A DNA stretch of 64,000 nt from Strongylocentrotus purpuratus (lineage: Eukaryota > Echinodermata > Echinoidea > Camarodonta > Strongylocentrotidae): NCBI RefSeq assembly GCF_000002235.5, contig NW_022145606.1, forward strand, positions 20,511,480 to 20,575,479, written 5' to 3'. The translations under genes and the position numbers were made by a program. The notes under the pieces are model-generated. The model saw only the letters and a program-made list of their open reading frames with translations, was not told where the DNA came from and searched no databases. Positions 24,295 to 35,196 of the stretch are shown piece after piece; positions within the stretch are counted from its first letter, which is position 1; each line of letters begins with the position of its first letter.

Positions 24295-24595
24295 GGCGAG
24301 GCGTCAAAAATATCGATACCAGCAGGCTGCCGCCTCACGTATTGGCGCATCGAGGCTGCAATTACGGCCGAAGCCTGGCTGGGGCAATTACTTTTCACTT
24401 ATTAGCCCAGCCGGCTTGCGCCAGGCTGGGATCTGAGGCTCGGTTTCCATTCGAAAGGCGGCAGTCGGCGCATGCTTTTGAATGCCATTTCCTACCGCCA
24501 GCGGTAGCCGGCTGAGCTAATTTAAAAAATGCAGCCAGGACCCACAAGTGCAGTTAGCTGCCGCTGGCTGGTATATTTATTTTTGACGCGTCGCC
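24295..24595. mobile_element. PIF/Harbinger-like MITE, GC-rich
   Basis: 301 bp. Termini GGCGAGGCGTCAAAAATA and TATTTTTGACGCGTCGCC are inverted repeats with one mismatch. A TTA duplication flanks it (24292-24294 and 24596-24598). Empty sites are present in units 1 (about 2795) and 2 (about 13127), reading ATTATTTACAAGG. The interior is far more GC-rich than its surroundings. The 3-bp TTA target suggests PIF/Harbinger. Confidence 0.85.
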
Positions 24596-24685
24596 TTACA
24601 AGGGTTATGAATATCTTAGTTCTTAATTGTATGTATTTATGAATAATGCATGTACTTTTTATAAAAGTACATTTTCATGTTTTAG

Positions 24686-24756
24686 ACACCCTCCTGGATC
24701 TGAAGAAGCAGAAGATGTCTTCCTCATCATTGACCTGCAATTGACAAGAAACTTCA
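24686..24756 (+). other. Candidate 71-nt 5' exon, orphan A-type flank
   Basis: Third copy of the TTTTAG/GTACGT-bounded block of exactly 71 bp. There is no B-box gene immediately downstream of this flank. Confidence 0.35.
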
Positions 24757-24959
24757 GTACGTTCATGTATTACAGTTGTTTTTTTCTATGCTCTCAATAA
24801 TTATCATAAAGCCATCGTGTTAGTTAAATTTCACCAAATAAGATTTAAATAGTTTTCATTTCTTGTAACTGTTATAAATTTAACAAAAACAGACGAAGGT
24901 ATGCACCATTCCCGGTGGAAAATATGTCAAATACTGACATAATTGTCGTTCCTATGCAA

Positions 24960-24971
24960 CCCCCCCCCCCC

Positions 24972-25000
<29 letters not shown>
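24960..25000. repeat. C run plus (CA)n microsatellite
   Basis: A run of about 12 C followed by about 14 CA repeats, not present at this length in the other units. Confidence 0.9.
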
Positions 25001-25002
<2 letters not shown>

Positions 25003-26269
25003 CCAAGATAAAAGGTAGTAATGACATATCATAAAACTTGTAACAATTTAAAATTAATGAAATGCAGCAACATAAATATATAAACAGCAATACCATTGTC
25101 TTTTAGAGAAAAATTGAGAGGGAAAGAGAGAGAACCAAGACAATTTGAGATTTGTCCAATATTTGTAATGATCCACATGTATAGCCTACCAAAACTCAAA
25201 AGGACGTTATCCTTTCAAGCCAAACTATACTAGCAGCATCCCATCTAGCGCCATCTCGTAGCAGTAGCAGTATAGTCCCGTGACTCGCTGCGCTGCTGGT
25301 TGTTGCATCGAGTCCTATATCAACGATGCAGACATTACAGGGACTGGGTTTCGCACTGTTGGCAAGTTGACCATGATATGGCGCTGTGCAACAAACACTA
25401 CGTTAGGGCAGAAGGTGCATCTGTTCAGTGTTGCTTGTATACACCCGTCACAATGCCAAACCAACTCCACACCGACTCTAACCCGAACGACTCTGGGCAA
25501 TTGGAGTTCATGTATGCCTAATATTTTGTTCAGTCTGGATACTGTCTAGTGTTGGTCTTGCTGGTTTTAATGTCCTTCTGGCTCTCAGCTAACAATCACA
25601 TTTGGCAAATTAACGCCTCTTAGCTCTCCATTAATCCAGAATACAAGTCAAGTGACCCGTCAGATTGTCATTTGATACAGCTAGTCACGAAATTTGTTAA
25701 CCCTTCAGTAGAGGATTTATTTTGAGGGTTACATTGATCGCATATTGTTCTTCAAATTGGCAACTATTATATTTTTCGTTCGTTTTATAGTTGAGTGTTG
25801 GTCAATACTCACATTAGCGAACGAAACTATGATCTAAACATAAAAAACATACAATAAATGTCTAAGAATGCATCATTGAAGATATAAATCCGAAATATTA
25901 CATTAGAGTGAATTTATATGCAAAAAACCTGTTCGACTGCAAATGATTTTATTTATCAAAAATTTTACTTTCGAGGCGTGTTCAGTGTAATTGTATAGCG
26001 CCACCTCTCGGTCAAGCGGCAGCACACCGTGAATTTTCGCCAAGACGACGATCGGATATGGGCGTGCAAGTAATATCCGAACCATGTCTATAGCGCGCTG
26101 ACTGATTTATATTGTACACATTATGGTATGCGAGGCCTGCACATAATTGCATGGTCTGTGGTACTGGTAGCGCTATTGTTTTTGAGCGCGATATGCGAAT
26201 ACTGTATGTGTATGTAGTGCGAGTACGCTCGACCTAGTAGTAGTGTATGTGTATGTATTGTACGTCGTA

Positions 26270-26450
26270 TGACCCAGTTGATTACTTCTACAGTGTAAAG
26301 AAAGTGGCTTACTCTATCTATCAACCAATATGTGAGACAACGCAAGGGCAATTTTGTATTTCGTTTGTAGGAACAAAGCTGTGGAATGATCTCCCAGATG
26401 AAATTAGATTAAAAACATCGAGGTTATCTGTCCACCTACCTTCTATGTAA
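26270..26450 (+). mobile_element. LINE ORF2 C-terminal fragment
   Basis: Encodes a stretch ending GTKLWNDLPDEIRLKTS, matching the F..G..LWN.LP..IR motif found at the C-terminus of Jockey/CR1-like LINE proteins. It is a short fragment with no reverse transcriptase core nearby. Confidence 0.6.
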
Positions 26451-26563
26451 ATGACGTGGGCCTTCGTTTTTCCTTTTATATTACTTGTCTTCCTTTTATA
26501 ATATGTGAAGAGTTTCATTCCAAAAGGAGCCAAATCCACTTTGGGTACTTCTGAGTAAATTGC

Positions 26564-27581
26564 CTTTTTTATTTCTCCACTTTCCCTTTAGCCATGTATA
26601 CCTTCATGTTGTTATATATGTTAAAGGTGTCACCCTGCATGGACCTGATTATCTGCCAATAATGATAAGAAAAAAATCTTCCCTTCGGCTTTTCTGATGT
26701 TTACTAAATTTTTTGATTTTTTATTTTCGTGGATTTAGCTCCTTTTGGAATGAAACATGTTATTGTACCTAAAAAATAAAAAATAAATCATATTTTCTCA
26801 ATAAAGTCACTGAAATTTTATTCAAATTTAGCAGCAAACCTTTCCTTTTAAATAATAATAGTGAAATCACACATAAATATAACCTTTCGAAAAGAAAGTA
26901 AACAACATTATTACAGTTTCATTCCAAAAGGAGCTAAATCCATTCAATTCCAAAAGAAGCTAAATCCATGTTTCATTCAAAAAGGAATTACTAAATCCAC
27001 ATTTTTTTTTTGGCACATATCGCACGACAACCAAATGCCCTAAGATGTTGATACCCACTTTGATAGAAAAATAAGGTTTTACAAAATGGAAAAATACTAG
27101 AAGAGAAAAGGTAAGAAAGAGTAAAGACGGATTGAGGACGGTAAACCCCAAGAGACTCAAAAGATCTACCCCAGAATCCTCTCACCGGCACCAGAGTTGC
27201 CTAGGCCAATGATGGCCGAGAAGATTGCGCAATGTACCGCGCCGGTCTGGCAGGAAGGTGCCAATTGCGGTGAGGGGTTTTCATGGACCAGTAGATCTGA
27301 GATTATATTATCCAAAAAAAAGAGATGAATATGAATTGACAAATAGTACCAAAAATAGAAGAAAAAAAAGAAATAAAGTGAAAGGCGTAAATATTCTAAA
27401 AAAGAATGAAACGCCGATAATACCAAACAACAACAACAACACAAAATCTAAAAATTTGATAGAAATCAGAAATAACTGGTGGATTTTTTGTCTTATCATA
27501 TGTTATAGGTCCAGAGCGACACCTTTAACATATATAACAACATGAAGGTACATGGCTAAAGGGAAAGTGGAGAAATAAAAA
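26564..27581. mobile_element. Foldback element with ~75-80-bp inverted arms
   Basis: The arm at 26564-26645 (CTCCACTTTCCCTTTAGCC ... GTTAAAGGTGTC ... GGACC) is repeated inverted at 27508-27581. The interior includes several copies of CATTCCAAAAGGAGCTAAAT in both orientations (26518, 26736 inverted, 26925, 26945). No protein is recognised. Confidence 0.65.
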
Positions 27582-30208
27582 GAAATAAATTAAAAAAAAT
27601 ATTAAAAATTGTTGTATCAGTATACTATAATGAATAACAGTAGTGAATTAATTTAACATCTTACTTGATTCATACTTGTCCATAATGCAGTGTTTTTCAG
27701 TATTCTTATTTTGGTACTGCATGCAATTGTAAAGTTTAAAAAAAAAAGTGATTGTAACTTCTTGTAAATAAGTTGTGTTCTACAGTGCCTGTGTATTGCA
27801 TGACCTACGTCAGTACGTGATAACTTGTAAATGTGTAAAGACATAAGATTTTAATATAATTATAGTAATGCTAAAATGAAGATACATAACATATTTTTAT
27901 GGTGTACATTGAAAGCTTTATTCGGCCATAACTAACAGTTAAATTTACACAACATTATTGAGATGAATACAAATTATAATTGCTGAACTGAAGGCAATAT
28001 TTAAACGTGATGTTGATTTCAACCATTGCATACAAACAGATCATGTGTATTAAAAAAGGCACATTTTTATTTAGCATCTATCGCTATGACAACTTTAACC
28101 GTCGTCATTAAGAAGGAGCAATATACTTTATTTGTATACCACCATGTCTTGTTACTTATTAGTTACTGCTTATTTATATACATCTTATCTTGTGTCTTTC
28201 ATAAAAACTTGACATACTCTATAGGCAATGTGTAGATAAGTTTACCAAAGAAAAGTATCTATAACAGTAATGTTTCTACGCGCTTGACAAATATACTATT
28301 ACCCCGGTCATTTGATTCAGTGCTTGCCCGCACACAATGTTTTGACTAGTACGTGATCATACAAATTTTGCCGAGAAACTGCCTACTAATTGATATATTT
28401 GGTAAATTATTATATCTATTTGGACTTGATAGATATAACGCATGTGTCGCGCACTTGTGCGTAGTCCCATATACATCTTTCTGTGTACAGTGCTTGTAAC
28501 TTTACCAAGACTGGGCCAATTTTTTTATCATTTCGATGATTCTAGAACCTTGCAGTACACACCAAGACTTATATGCTAGATGATCAACCTTTTCTGATCG
28601 ATTCCACAACAATCCTTTCACAATGCAGTCGCATGACCATAACTGGTTTTATCTTTTAAGTTTCACATCTTACTTTATATATAAATGCTTTAAAAATTGT
28701 CTGAGTGATTCTTTTCCTTAATGTGTACGAGTATACATGTATACATACTCCATATCGATCTCAAATCCTGAATCATATCAGTTTCAGCACAAAATTAAGT
28801 ATAGTTAGGTACATATATGTCTTTCATCTTCCCTAATGCTCGACTATGAATATCACCTCAAGTGATTAACATCCAACATAAGGTTTTTCAAAAAAATAGC
28901 ACAGACATTTCAAAACTGGTCATGTCCTATACGCACACAAAAGACAATTCTGCGTTGTGTGTACTGAGTTTCATATGAATCGATCAAACTACTTCCAATA
29001 GTTTGCTCACATACTTATTTTACACACTGCACATGCATTGAGTTTTATACTGTTATTATAATGCCTCATCAAAGATACCAAAACTATAAAATTGCTAAAA
29101 CTTGGAAAGAATATGCTCCACAAGATTATTAAAACAAAATTGTATTCTTTGTGCAAAGCTTGGTTACCATGGAGGTACCTTAACAGACAGACACAACAAA
29201 TGTGTCTTGCACACCCTCGGGTCAATCGGTATACCAAGTTTTATTACAATTTGCAAAAAAATTGGAAAAAATTTGACCCAGTTTTTTACAATAGACCAAC
29301 AGAAAGACTCGCCTGCCCAACTGTATCCTTATTCCTTTATACACCCTTTCAAACTACAAAGTAGTTACAGGCAGCATGTCTCTTGATGGTATAACCTTGA
29401 ACCGCAATACTTTGGCGTTGAGCTGATTCACGTTCATTGATTCAAATGATGCATGAAACCAACTGTTTTGCTGTCTTGTGATCATTTCTCTTTTTCGCTT
29501 GCATTATTTTAGTCACATTGATTGCATTAAACAAAAAATGAAGACTATTTACAATAAGATATTCTACAAATCTTTCTTCTGTCCATGTTGATTTTCAACA
29601 GGTTCCGAAGTATAGTCTTTTTCATGATCGACTGTCACCTCAGTTACATGCACAGTCACTAAAACCAAACACATTGTTGACTCATGGTTTGACCTCTTGG
29701 CTGTAAATTTTATAATTACTACCGTAACTTCTTCAAGGAATATAGGTTGCCAAATAGATACAAATTGAAATATCCACCATTTCCACATGAGCAAGCACTG
29801 ATTTTATCACAAATTATGAATTGTATAAATCACATAGAGCTTTTATACACTGATGTCACAATTTGTCTTTTATATTCCTACATTTCTTCCATTTGTAAAC
29901 TTGCCAACCTCTTATTGTAATACAATATACAAGTGCCAAGCATGGTGGCTAATCTAGCAACAATAACAATTTATTTCTGGTACATGTATATCATGTGTTA
30001 TGTGATTTTTTTTCTCCAGATAACCACATCCCCATGATCCCCAGGGACACTCTAGTATCAAGTTTGGTGGTATTTTGTCAAAGGGTCTCTGACATATCAA
30101 GAATACATGCTCGTAATGCTAAGCCATGCAATCTTTTACCTCCGGACCACAAAATGTTAAGTTCCAACCAATCCTCAAGATAGCCTAAAAACATGCCACA
30201 TGGACAAA
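27582..30208. other. Transposon interior, no gene recognised
   Basis: AT-rich. Contains the family R1 dispersed repeat (28345-28640) and, around 29200-30150, sequence of a dispersed-repeat character. Small frames (for example 29092-29364) show no recognisable domain. Confidence 0.4.
28345..28640 (+). repeat. Dispersed repeat copy (family R1)
   Basis: Matches 16690-17115 in reverse complement, without the MITE insertion found there, and shares its right part with 37560-37720. Confidence 0.65.
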
Positions 30209-30212
30209 TTAA

Positions 30213-30778
30213 CCCTTACTGTACTGGGCTATTTTGAGCACCCACTGACTGGGGGGGGGGGGGGGCCTGGGAGGCCCCCCCCCTATGATCTCGGCCGTCG
30301 ATTGTCCGATGAACACGAAAATTTGCATGTTTGTAGATATTTACGTAAGGAACAAGATGGTATAATTAGTTTCTTACGAATATGCAAATTTTTGTCGTTA
30401 GCCTAATTAATTATGCAAAATGCGCTAATTTTATGCATTTTACAGAAAACGTGTCAAACTCCACTTTTTTAATGTTGAAACTCATTATTCATATGAAACT
30501 TCTTTTCTAACACAAAAAAGTTATTTTAATGTAATTAATAATGATAATTTATGCAAATTTTGATGCAATTTTTTTTTTTTTGATGACATGCGCATACTAA
30601 TTGTTATGTAACGCCTTACAGGTATATCCGATTTCGACGAAAATGGTATCAAAATGTGCGTAAGACTTGAGGGAAAAAAGTCATGAAAAGACAATTCAAA
30701 ATTCGAAGCGGTTGCGGCGCAATCTCCGAAAATGTCGAGGGGGGGGGCCTCCCAGGCCCCCCCCCAGTACAGTAAGGG
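30213..30778. mobile_element. TTAA-flanked element with CCCTTACTGTACTGG termini
   Basis: 566 bp. Termini CCCTTACTGTACTGGG and CCAGTACAGTAAGGG are inverted repeats bounded by TTAA on both sides (30209-30212 and 30779-30782). Near each end lies a palindromic CCTGGGAGGCCCCCC / GGGGCCTCCCAGG block with long G and C runs. The TTAA target indicates a piggyBac- or Kolobok-type non-autonomous element. Confidence 0.8.
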
Positions 30779-30833
30779 TTAAATCGAGGCGATTAAGAGT
30801 CTTGCATGCAATCATGCAACAATGAACCTCATT

Positions 30834-30846
30834 TGACCTTTGACCT
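30834..30846 (-). promoter_or_regulatory. Perfect DR1 nuclear-receptor-type half-site pair
   Basis: TGACCTTTGACCT is the complement of AGGTCA-A-AGGTCA, the DR1 consensus used by RXR/HNF4-type receptors. It lies inside repeat sequence, so binding in vivo is unproven. Confidence 0.3.
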
Positions 30847-31459
30847 ACTTATGTGACCTTCAACTCCAGAATATCATGGAGGCCAATAAAGGGCATCTAC
30901 CAATCAAGTATGGTTACAAACAGATGCAGGGTTGGAAAGTTAGCAACCCTAATTGATTTTTGCAGGTAAGATTTCACATTAGACTTCATTCAAATTTGTG
31001 TACAGTCACAGAGGATGGACGGAAGGATGCCATTTGGATCCCTTAGTCTCTGCTCGAAAAAAAGCAGTTCTCAAGTCAGACAATCCCAAATGTTCACTAC
31101 AGAGGATTACATGGATTTCTCTAATCGGCCTAGTCTCCTGGCTAGGATCACATCAACTTGTGGTGGAGGAAATGGTGCAAGCCGGGGCCTTGTGTGTCTA
31201 GGGTCATCAGGGTCATCAGGTCATCGAACAGCCTTCGAGAACAGTGGTCCTTGGTCCTGTTCTCTGCGTTCCAGTATCGCACCGATGAGTCCTTGTACAT
31301 ACATGTAGGGGTAGGTCTTGGGGACCTTCTCCTTCCGGGCCACGTAGTTGTTGGCACGCTTTGACCATACTGCAACATATCTGTATCATAAAATAAAAGA
31401 ACATGCAAAATGTAACAAGTTGCATTATATACACACTCATTCTTGTCAATTGGAAATGA

Positions 31460-31745
31460 TTCATATCTCTTAAAGATAAACTTGAGTTCTGGTAAAAAAA
31501 GAAAATGAATTCTCACAGAATCTAACGAAACTTACACTGAATGTTCAAGATTACAAATAAATGTCATGTGCCAAACAATTTTGGAAGAAAATCAGGGTAA
31601 TACTAGCCCCGACAGGCCGACACCATGTGTGTTGTCCCATATACATCTTTCTGTGTAAGTGATATACTTTACCAAAACTCTGCCAAATTTATGATGATTT
31701 TGATGACTCCAGAACCTTGCATTACACACCAAGTATATTATTACA
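31460..31745 (+). repeat. Segment duplicated at 37375-37720
   Basis: Shares TTAAAGATAAA, GAGTTCTGGTA, CGAAACTTACACTGAATG, AGCCCCGACA and the R1 core with 37375-37720 in the same order. It lies in the intron before the last exon of the transposase-like gene, so the second copy is probably a fragment of a related element. Confidence 0.65.
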
Positions 31746-32316
31746 CTGAATCCAAGTCCGCATTTAGGGTCCAAAATCAGCAGCATGATTGACAAACCAT
31801 CAGCTTACAGTCCGTCATCTACATAATTTAGATGTGCGTCGTGTACAGGGACAACTTCTTTAGATGACGTCATATTTTGGCGATTTAAAAGGGGCGTTCC
31901 CAGGAAGGACAATTAGATATTTAATAATTTCCCCAAAATTGATAAATTTCATGGGAAAGAACTGCCAATTCGGATTGCCCTGTCCAACTACACAGGGAAA
32001 ACAAAAAATCATGTTTTTTTTTTTTACTCCACCCACTTTGGATTGCCTTGTCCATCTAAAAAAAAATGTACAAATAAAAATAGGAAAAACAAGAAAGAAA
32101 AGAAAACCTTTTTTCTTTCTTTCTAATTTCCACTCACTTTGTATTGCCTTGTTCATCAATCTGGTCGGGCCTGTCCTTGTGTGCCATGTAGTCGATGACC
32201 GCAAGCAAATTCCTTGCCCGGTTTGCTGGGTAGCTGGATGGATAAGACAAACAATTGGTATTACCACTACCATGATGAATGAATAGTAAATGCTTTAGAC
32301 AAATCTCAGACTCATT

Positions 32317-32538
32317 GGCCCGTAGTCACAAAGGAGGTTTGTAGGAGGTTTGTACAAACCATGGTTTGACGATGGTTTACATCTATGGAATGCTGCTCGC
32401 ATACCGTAAATTGTAAATTAACATTGTTAACAAGTATGGAGTTTACATTCCTTCTCCATCAGTTTACAAATGGCATTCCATAGATGTAAACCTTGGCCAA
32501 ACCATGGTTTGTACAAACCTCCTTTGTGAATACGAGCC
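32317..32538. mobile_element. MITE related to 16849-17010
   Basis: 222 bp, beginning GGCCCGTAGTCACAAAGGAGG and ending CCTCCTTTGTGAATACGAGCC, with a long internal palindrome around GGTTTACATCTATGGAATG. Same terminal family as 16849-17010 and 54162-54339. It sits in an intron of the transposase-like gene. Confidence 0.75.
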
Positions 32539-35196
32539 ATTCACTTCAGTTCTGGATTTGTGTTGTAAATTATTGACTTTTAATTAAAGGTAGTTACATT
32601 TCCCTGCTACAACCACTCCAACTTGACTTAACATCAGGTACCGACACAAGTACGATACAAAGTCTGCTGTTTCAAGACTCTGCATGCATCCAAAAGTGAT
32701 TTCAGCATTTATATAGATGTCATTCATAATTTCTCATTAACTTTGCTATTTGCTTCAAAATATGATATCGTAACTGTAACCGTACTGTAATGATATGTTT
32801 CAACTTTTCCACAATCTTACTTCAAACATACAAAATGATACTAAAAATACTTACTCAAAGGAATACCGCTTGGAAGCATACATCAGTATATGGTTGTGGA
32901 AACACTCGAGCATGCTGGTGTGCCTAAGGAATTATGAAAACAAAATAAAAACTGATATAAATGATAGGGCATTTCATTATTTTCATACCACAAAATCAAT
33001 ATTGAAAATCCCATGTATTACACATGAGCAAATAAGATGCATTATCTTGACCTGCTGATATGTCCCAATTTTATAGGTCATAACCGAAAAAGAGCTCAAT
33101 CTTGCAAACATGTACGTAATGAACGCATTCTCATTAAATTCCTCTCAATTTACAGAGCCTTTCGTACATGTATACAGAATCCTACCTGAAGCGAGCAAAT
33201 CAGCAGAGTAGGCCAAGTTCTCCATGAATTTGCGGTCAAAGGTGACTTGTACTATTCACCTGCTAATTCCCCTACTGCTGCTTGGAATTTCTTCGCTGGG
33301 GATGGATTGTGTTGTCTGTTCTTCATATCTGTAAAAAGTGAAGAAACGAAAGTCATTCACAAAGTAAAAAACATTCAGATTTTAAATCACCAAAAGAAAT
33401 TATTTTGAAGATGGCATTCTCTAATAATTATCACAGCTAGCCAGATTTGGAATTTGCATGACTAATAACTGATGCATTGGTTCTCTGTCATGTATGTGAA
33501 GTTGAGACACTCTTTGGTAGAGATAAATATAGATGAGACAGTCACATCTCAAGCAAGCTATAGTATAACCTTGTCGACTTTTAAAAAGAGCAGGATGTTT
33601 ACCCGGTTGACTAGCCCTGCACGTCATCATTACAAAGAAAACTGCAGTTGTAACGAGGGACATTAAAGGTAGGGTCTATTACAAAGTTTTGGGAAATTTT
33701 GAAAATTGGGTGGATAGTGATTCTTTACAATTTTGATATATTTGGATGCCCCTGTGGAAGTATTATAAGCACTAGAAAATTTAGCTCCTAAAACACTTCT
33801 GCTTTCGAAAAAACTTGAATATAAAAATTTACCGGTGCTCCCGGTAAATTTTGATAAATTTAAAATAGCGCCTACGGTCGTACAACGGTAGCTGCTACCA
33901 TAAAAATCCCGGAATATGTAGTTGTGATATATAATTTCAAAAAGGTAATAGCCAATCGGTCAATTGTAGCTTGTTGTATAGCTGAATTAATATATTGACC
34001 TTGAGAGAGAGTTATAGTATACCCCATAAAGAGATTATTATTTACAATTTCATCACTTTAGACTCGATTTCAACGCGACAACATTCACTGAATATTGTAG
34101 GATCGCATATGCTTCCAATATTTTCATTTGAACCAAATTCATCCGGAGGTCTAGTGGAGCCAGACGTAGTCTCAGTGGAACAACCGACGATATAGAGACT
34201 GAAGCTTTCGGTCTAGATCTACTGTAGACCTAGGCTAGACTATCAATATCATATGATTCATGAAATCTGAATTAAAAATCCAAGGCAAGAGATAACAAAA
34301 CGTAATTTCTTAAATTTGCCGATTCCATGCATCTAGTCTCTAGACTAGATCAAATTAAAACGGTAGGCCTACCCAATGCAGTGGGGCGTATATCATTTCA
34401 ACTTACCTCTCAGTGAGCTGGCATGTCTATTGCATCCTCTAGACTCGGCAACGAGAAGGCCGCCTGCAGCTCGCGAAGTTTCTCCGCCGTACCCTGGCCT
34501 TGTTCACAGCCACTCCCGCGCCTCCTCTGGGCCGGATGGTCGAGCTGCCATTGCTTGTTTCTCTCCTTCCTCTTACCGTCTTACTTAGTCTTATTCCGAT
34601 TTAGCGTAGCCTTAGCCTTGTCCTTAGGCTTAGCACTAGCTGAGTCCGAGTCGGCCATCGTCCGTGACCTCGAGCTCCTTTTCCAATCTCGATCTCGTTA
34701 TCGTATTTCAATCAAAGCTTGTCTGGACTGTAGCTGTCTATTTAGCGTTCGATCGGCGCCGGTGATAATCTGATATGAGCTGTGTGTGTTACGTTATACT
34801 TTACGCGTATACAAAATACGTGAAAGCAGCGTATTGGAATTGATCAGCTGTACTGTATTACTAGCGCGCGGTCGATCGGATACCCGCCTGCTAGCTACCT
34901 GTATGTACTGTACGTACCAACGAACTCTAACACTCCTTGTAAATACGCTGGTTGTTAAATGACATAGAGGGAGCTAAACACGTAAATTCAAAAAATAAAC
35001 CGTCGAAAGTCAAAAGTGATGTCCGGACGTCAAACACTTTTATATAATGTTTTGAAAGCAAATTGCACAACAATTAGAGCATTTGATTTGGAATTATTAT
35101 CATCTCCCATGTTTTTTTCGATGATCTTTCATATGGTACTGAAATAAACCAAATTTGTTTTGGAGGGGCACTTTGGAAATTACCAATACTCAACTA

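Larger units (their letters stand above)
31221..34658 (-). pseudogene. Decayed multi-exon transposase-like gene of the 9.4-kb element
   Basis: Three - strand exons join in phase with consensus splice sites: 32855-32923, 32138-32233 and 31221-31380 (ending in a stop). Together they encode about 107 residues with HTSMLECFHNH, YASKRYSFDYPANRARNLLA and KTYPYMY motifs. From memory, similar FH..L..Y..KR patterns occur in transposase-like proteins of aquatic animals; I could not check this. Upstream, 33186-33328 looks like a further exon (FMENLAYSADLLAS) but carries a stop and does not join in phase. 34407-34658 could be exon 1 (MADSDSASAKPKDKAKAT...) with a donor at 34401-34406 and an internal stop. 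It is probably inactive. The terminal exons are well supported, the rest less so. Confidence 0.55.
25798..35196 (-). mobile_element. 9.4-kb DNA transposon inserted in the A-type flank
   Basis: A-type flank similarity breaks at about 25797 and resumes at 35197. The ends are TAGTTGAGTGTTGGT and ACCAATACTCAACTA, inverted with one mismatch over 15 bp, flanked by TA on each side (25796-25797 and 35197-35198). A split transposase-like gene lies on the - strand starting near the right end (34658), below a GC-rich upstream region. The left half holds later insertions (LINE piece, foldback element, TTAA element). The 2-bp TA target fits Tc1/mariner and several less common superfamilies; the protein motif does not look like a mariner DDE domain, so I leave it unassigned. 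Confidence 0.65.

Noticed and set aside
31864-32286. 140-codon open frame on the + strand
   Set aside because: It overlaps a - strand exon with good splice sites and is lysine/phenylalanine-rich from A/T runs.
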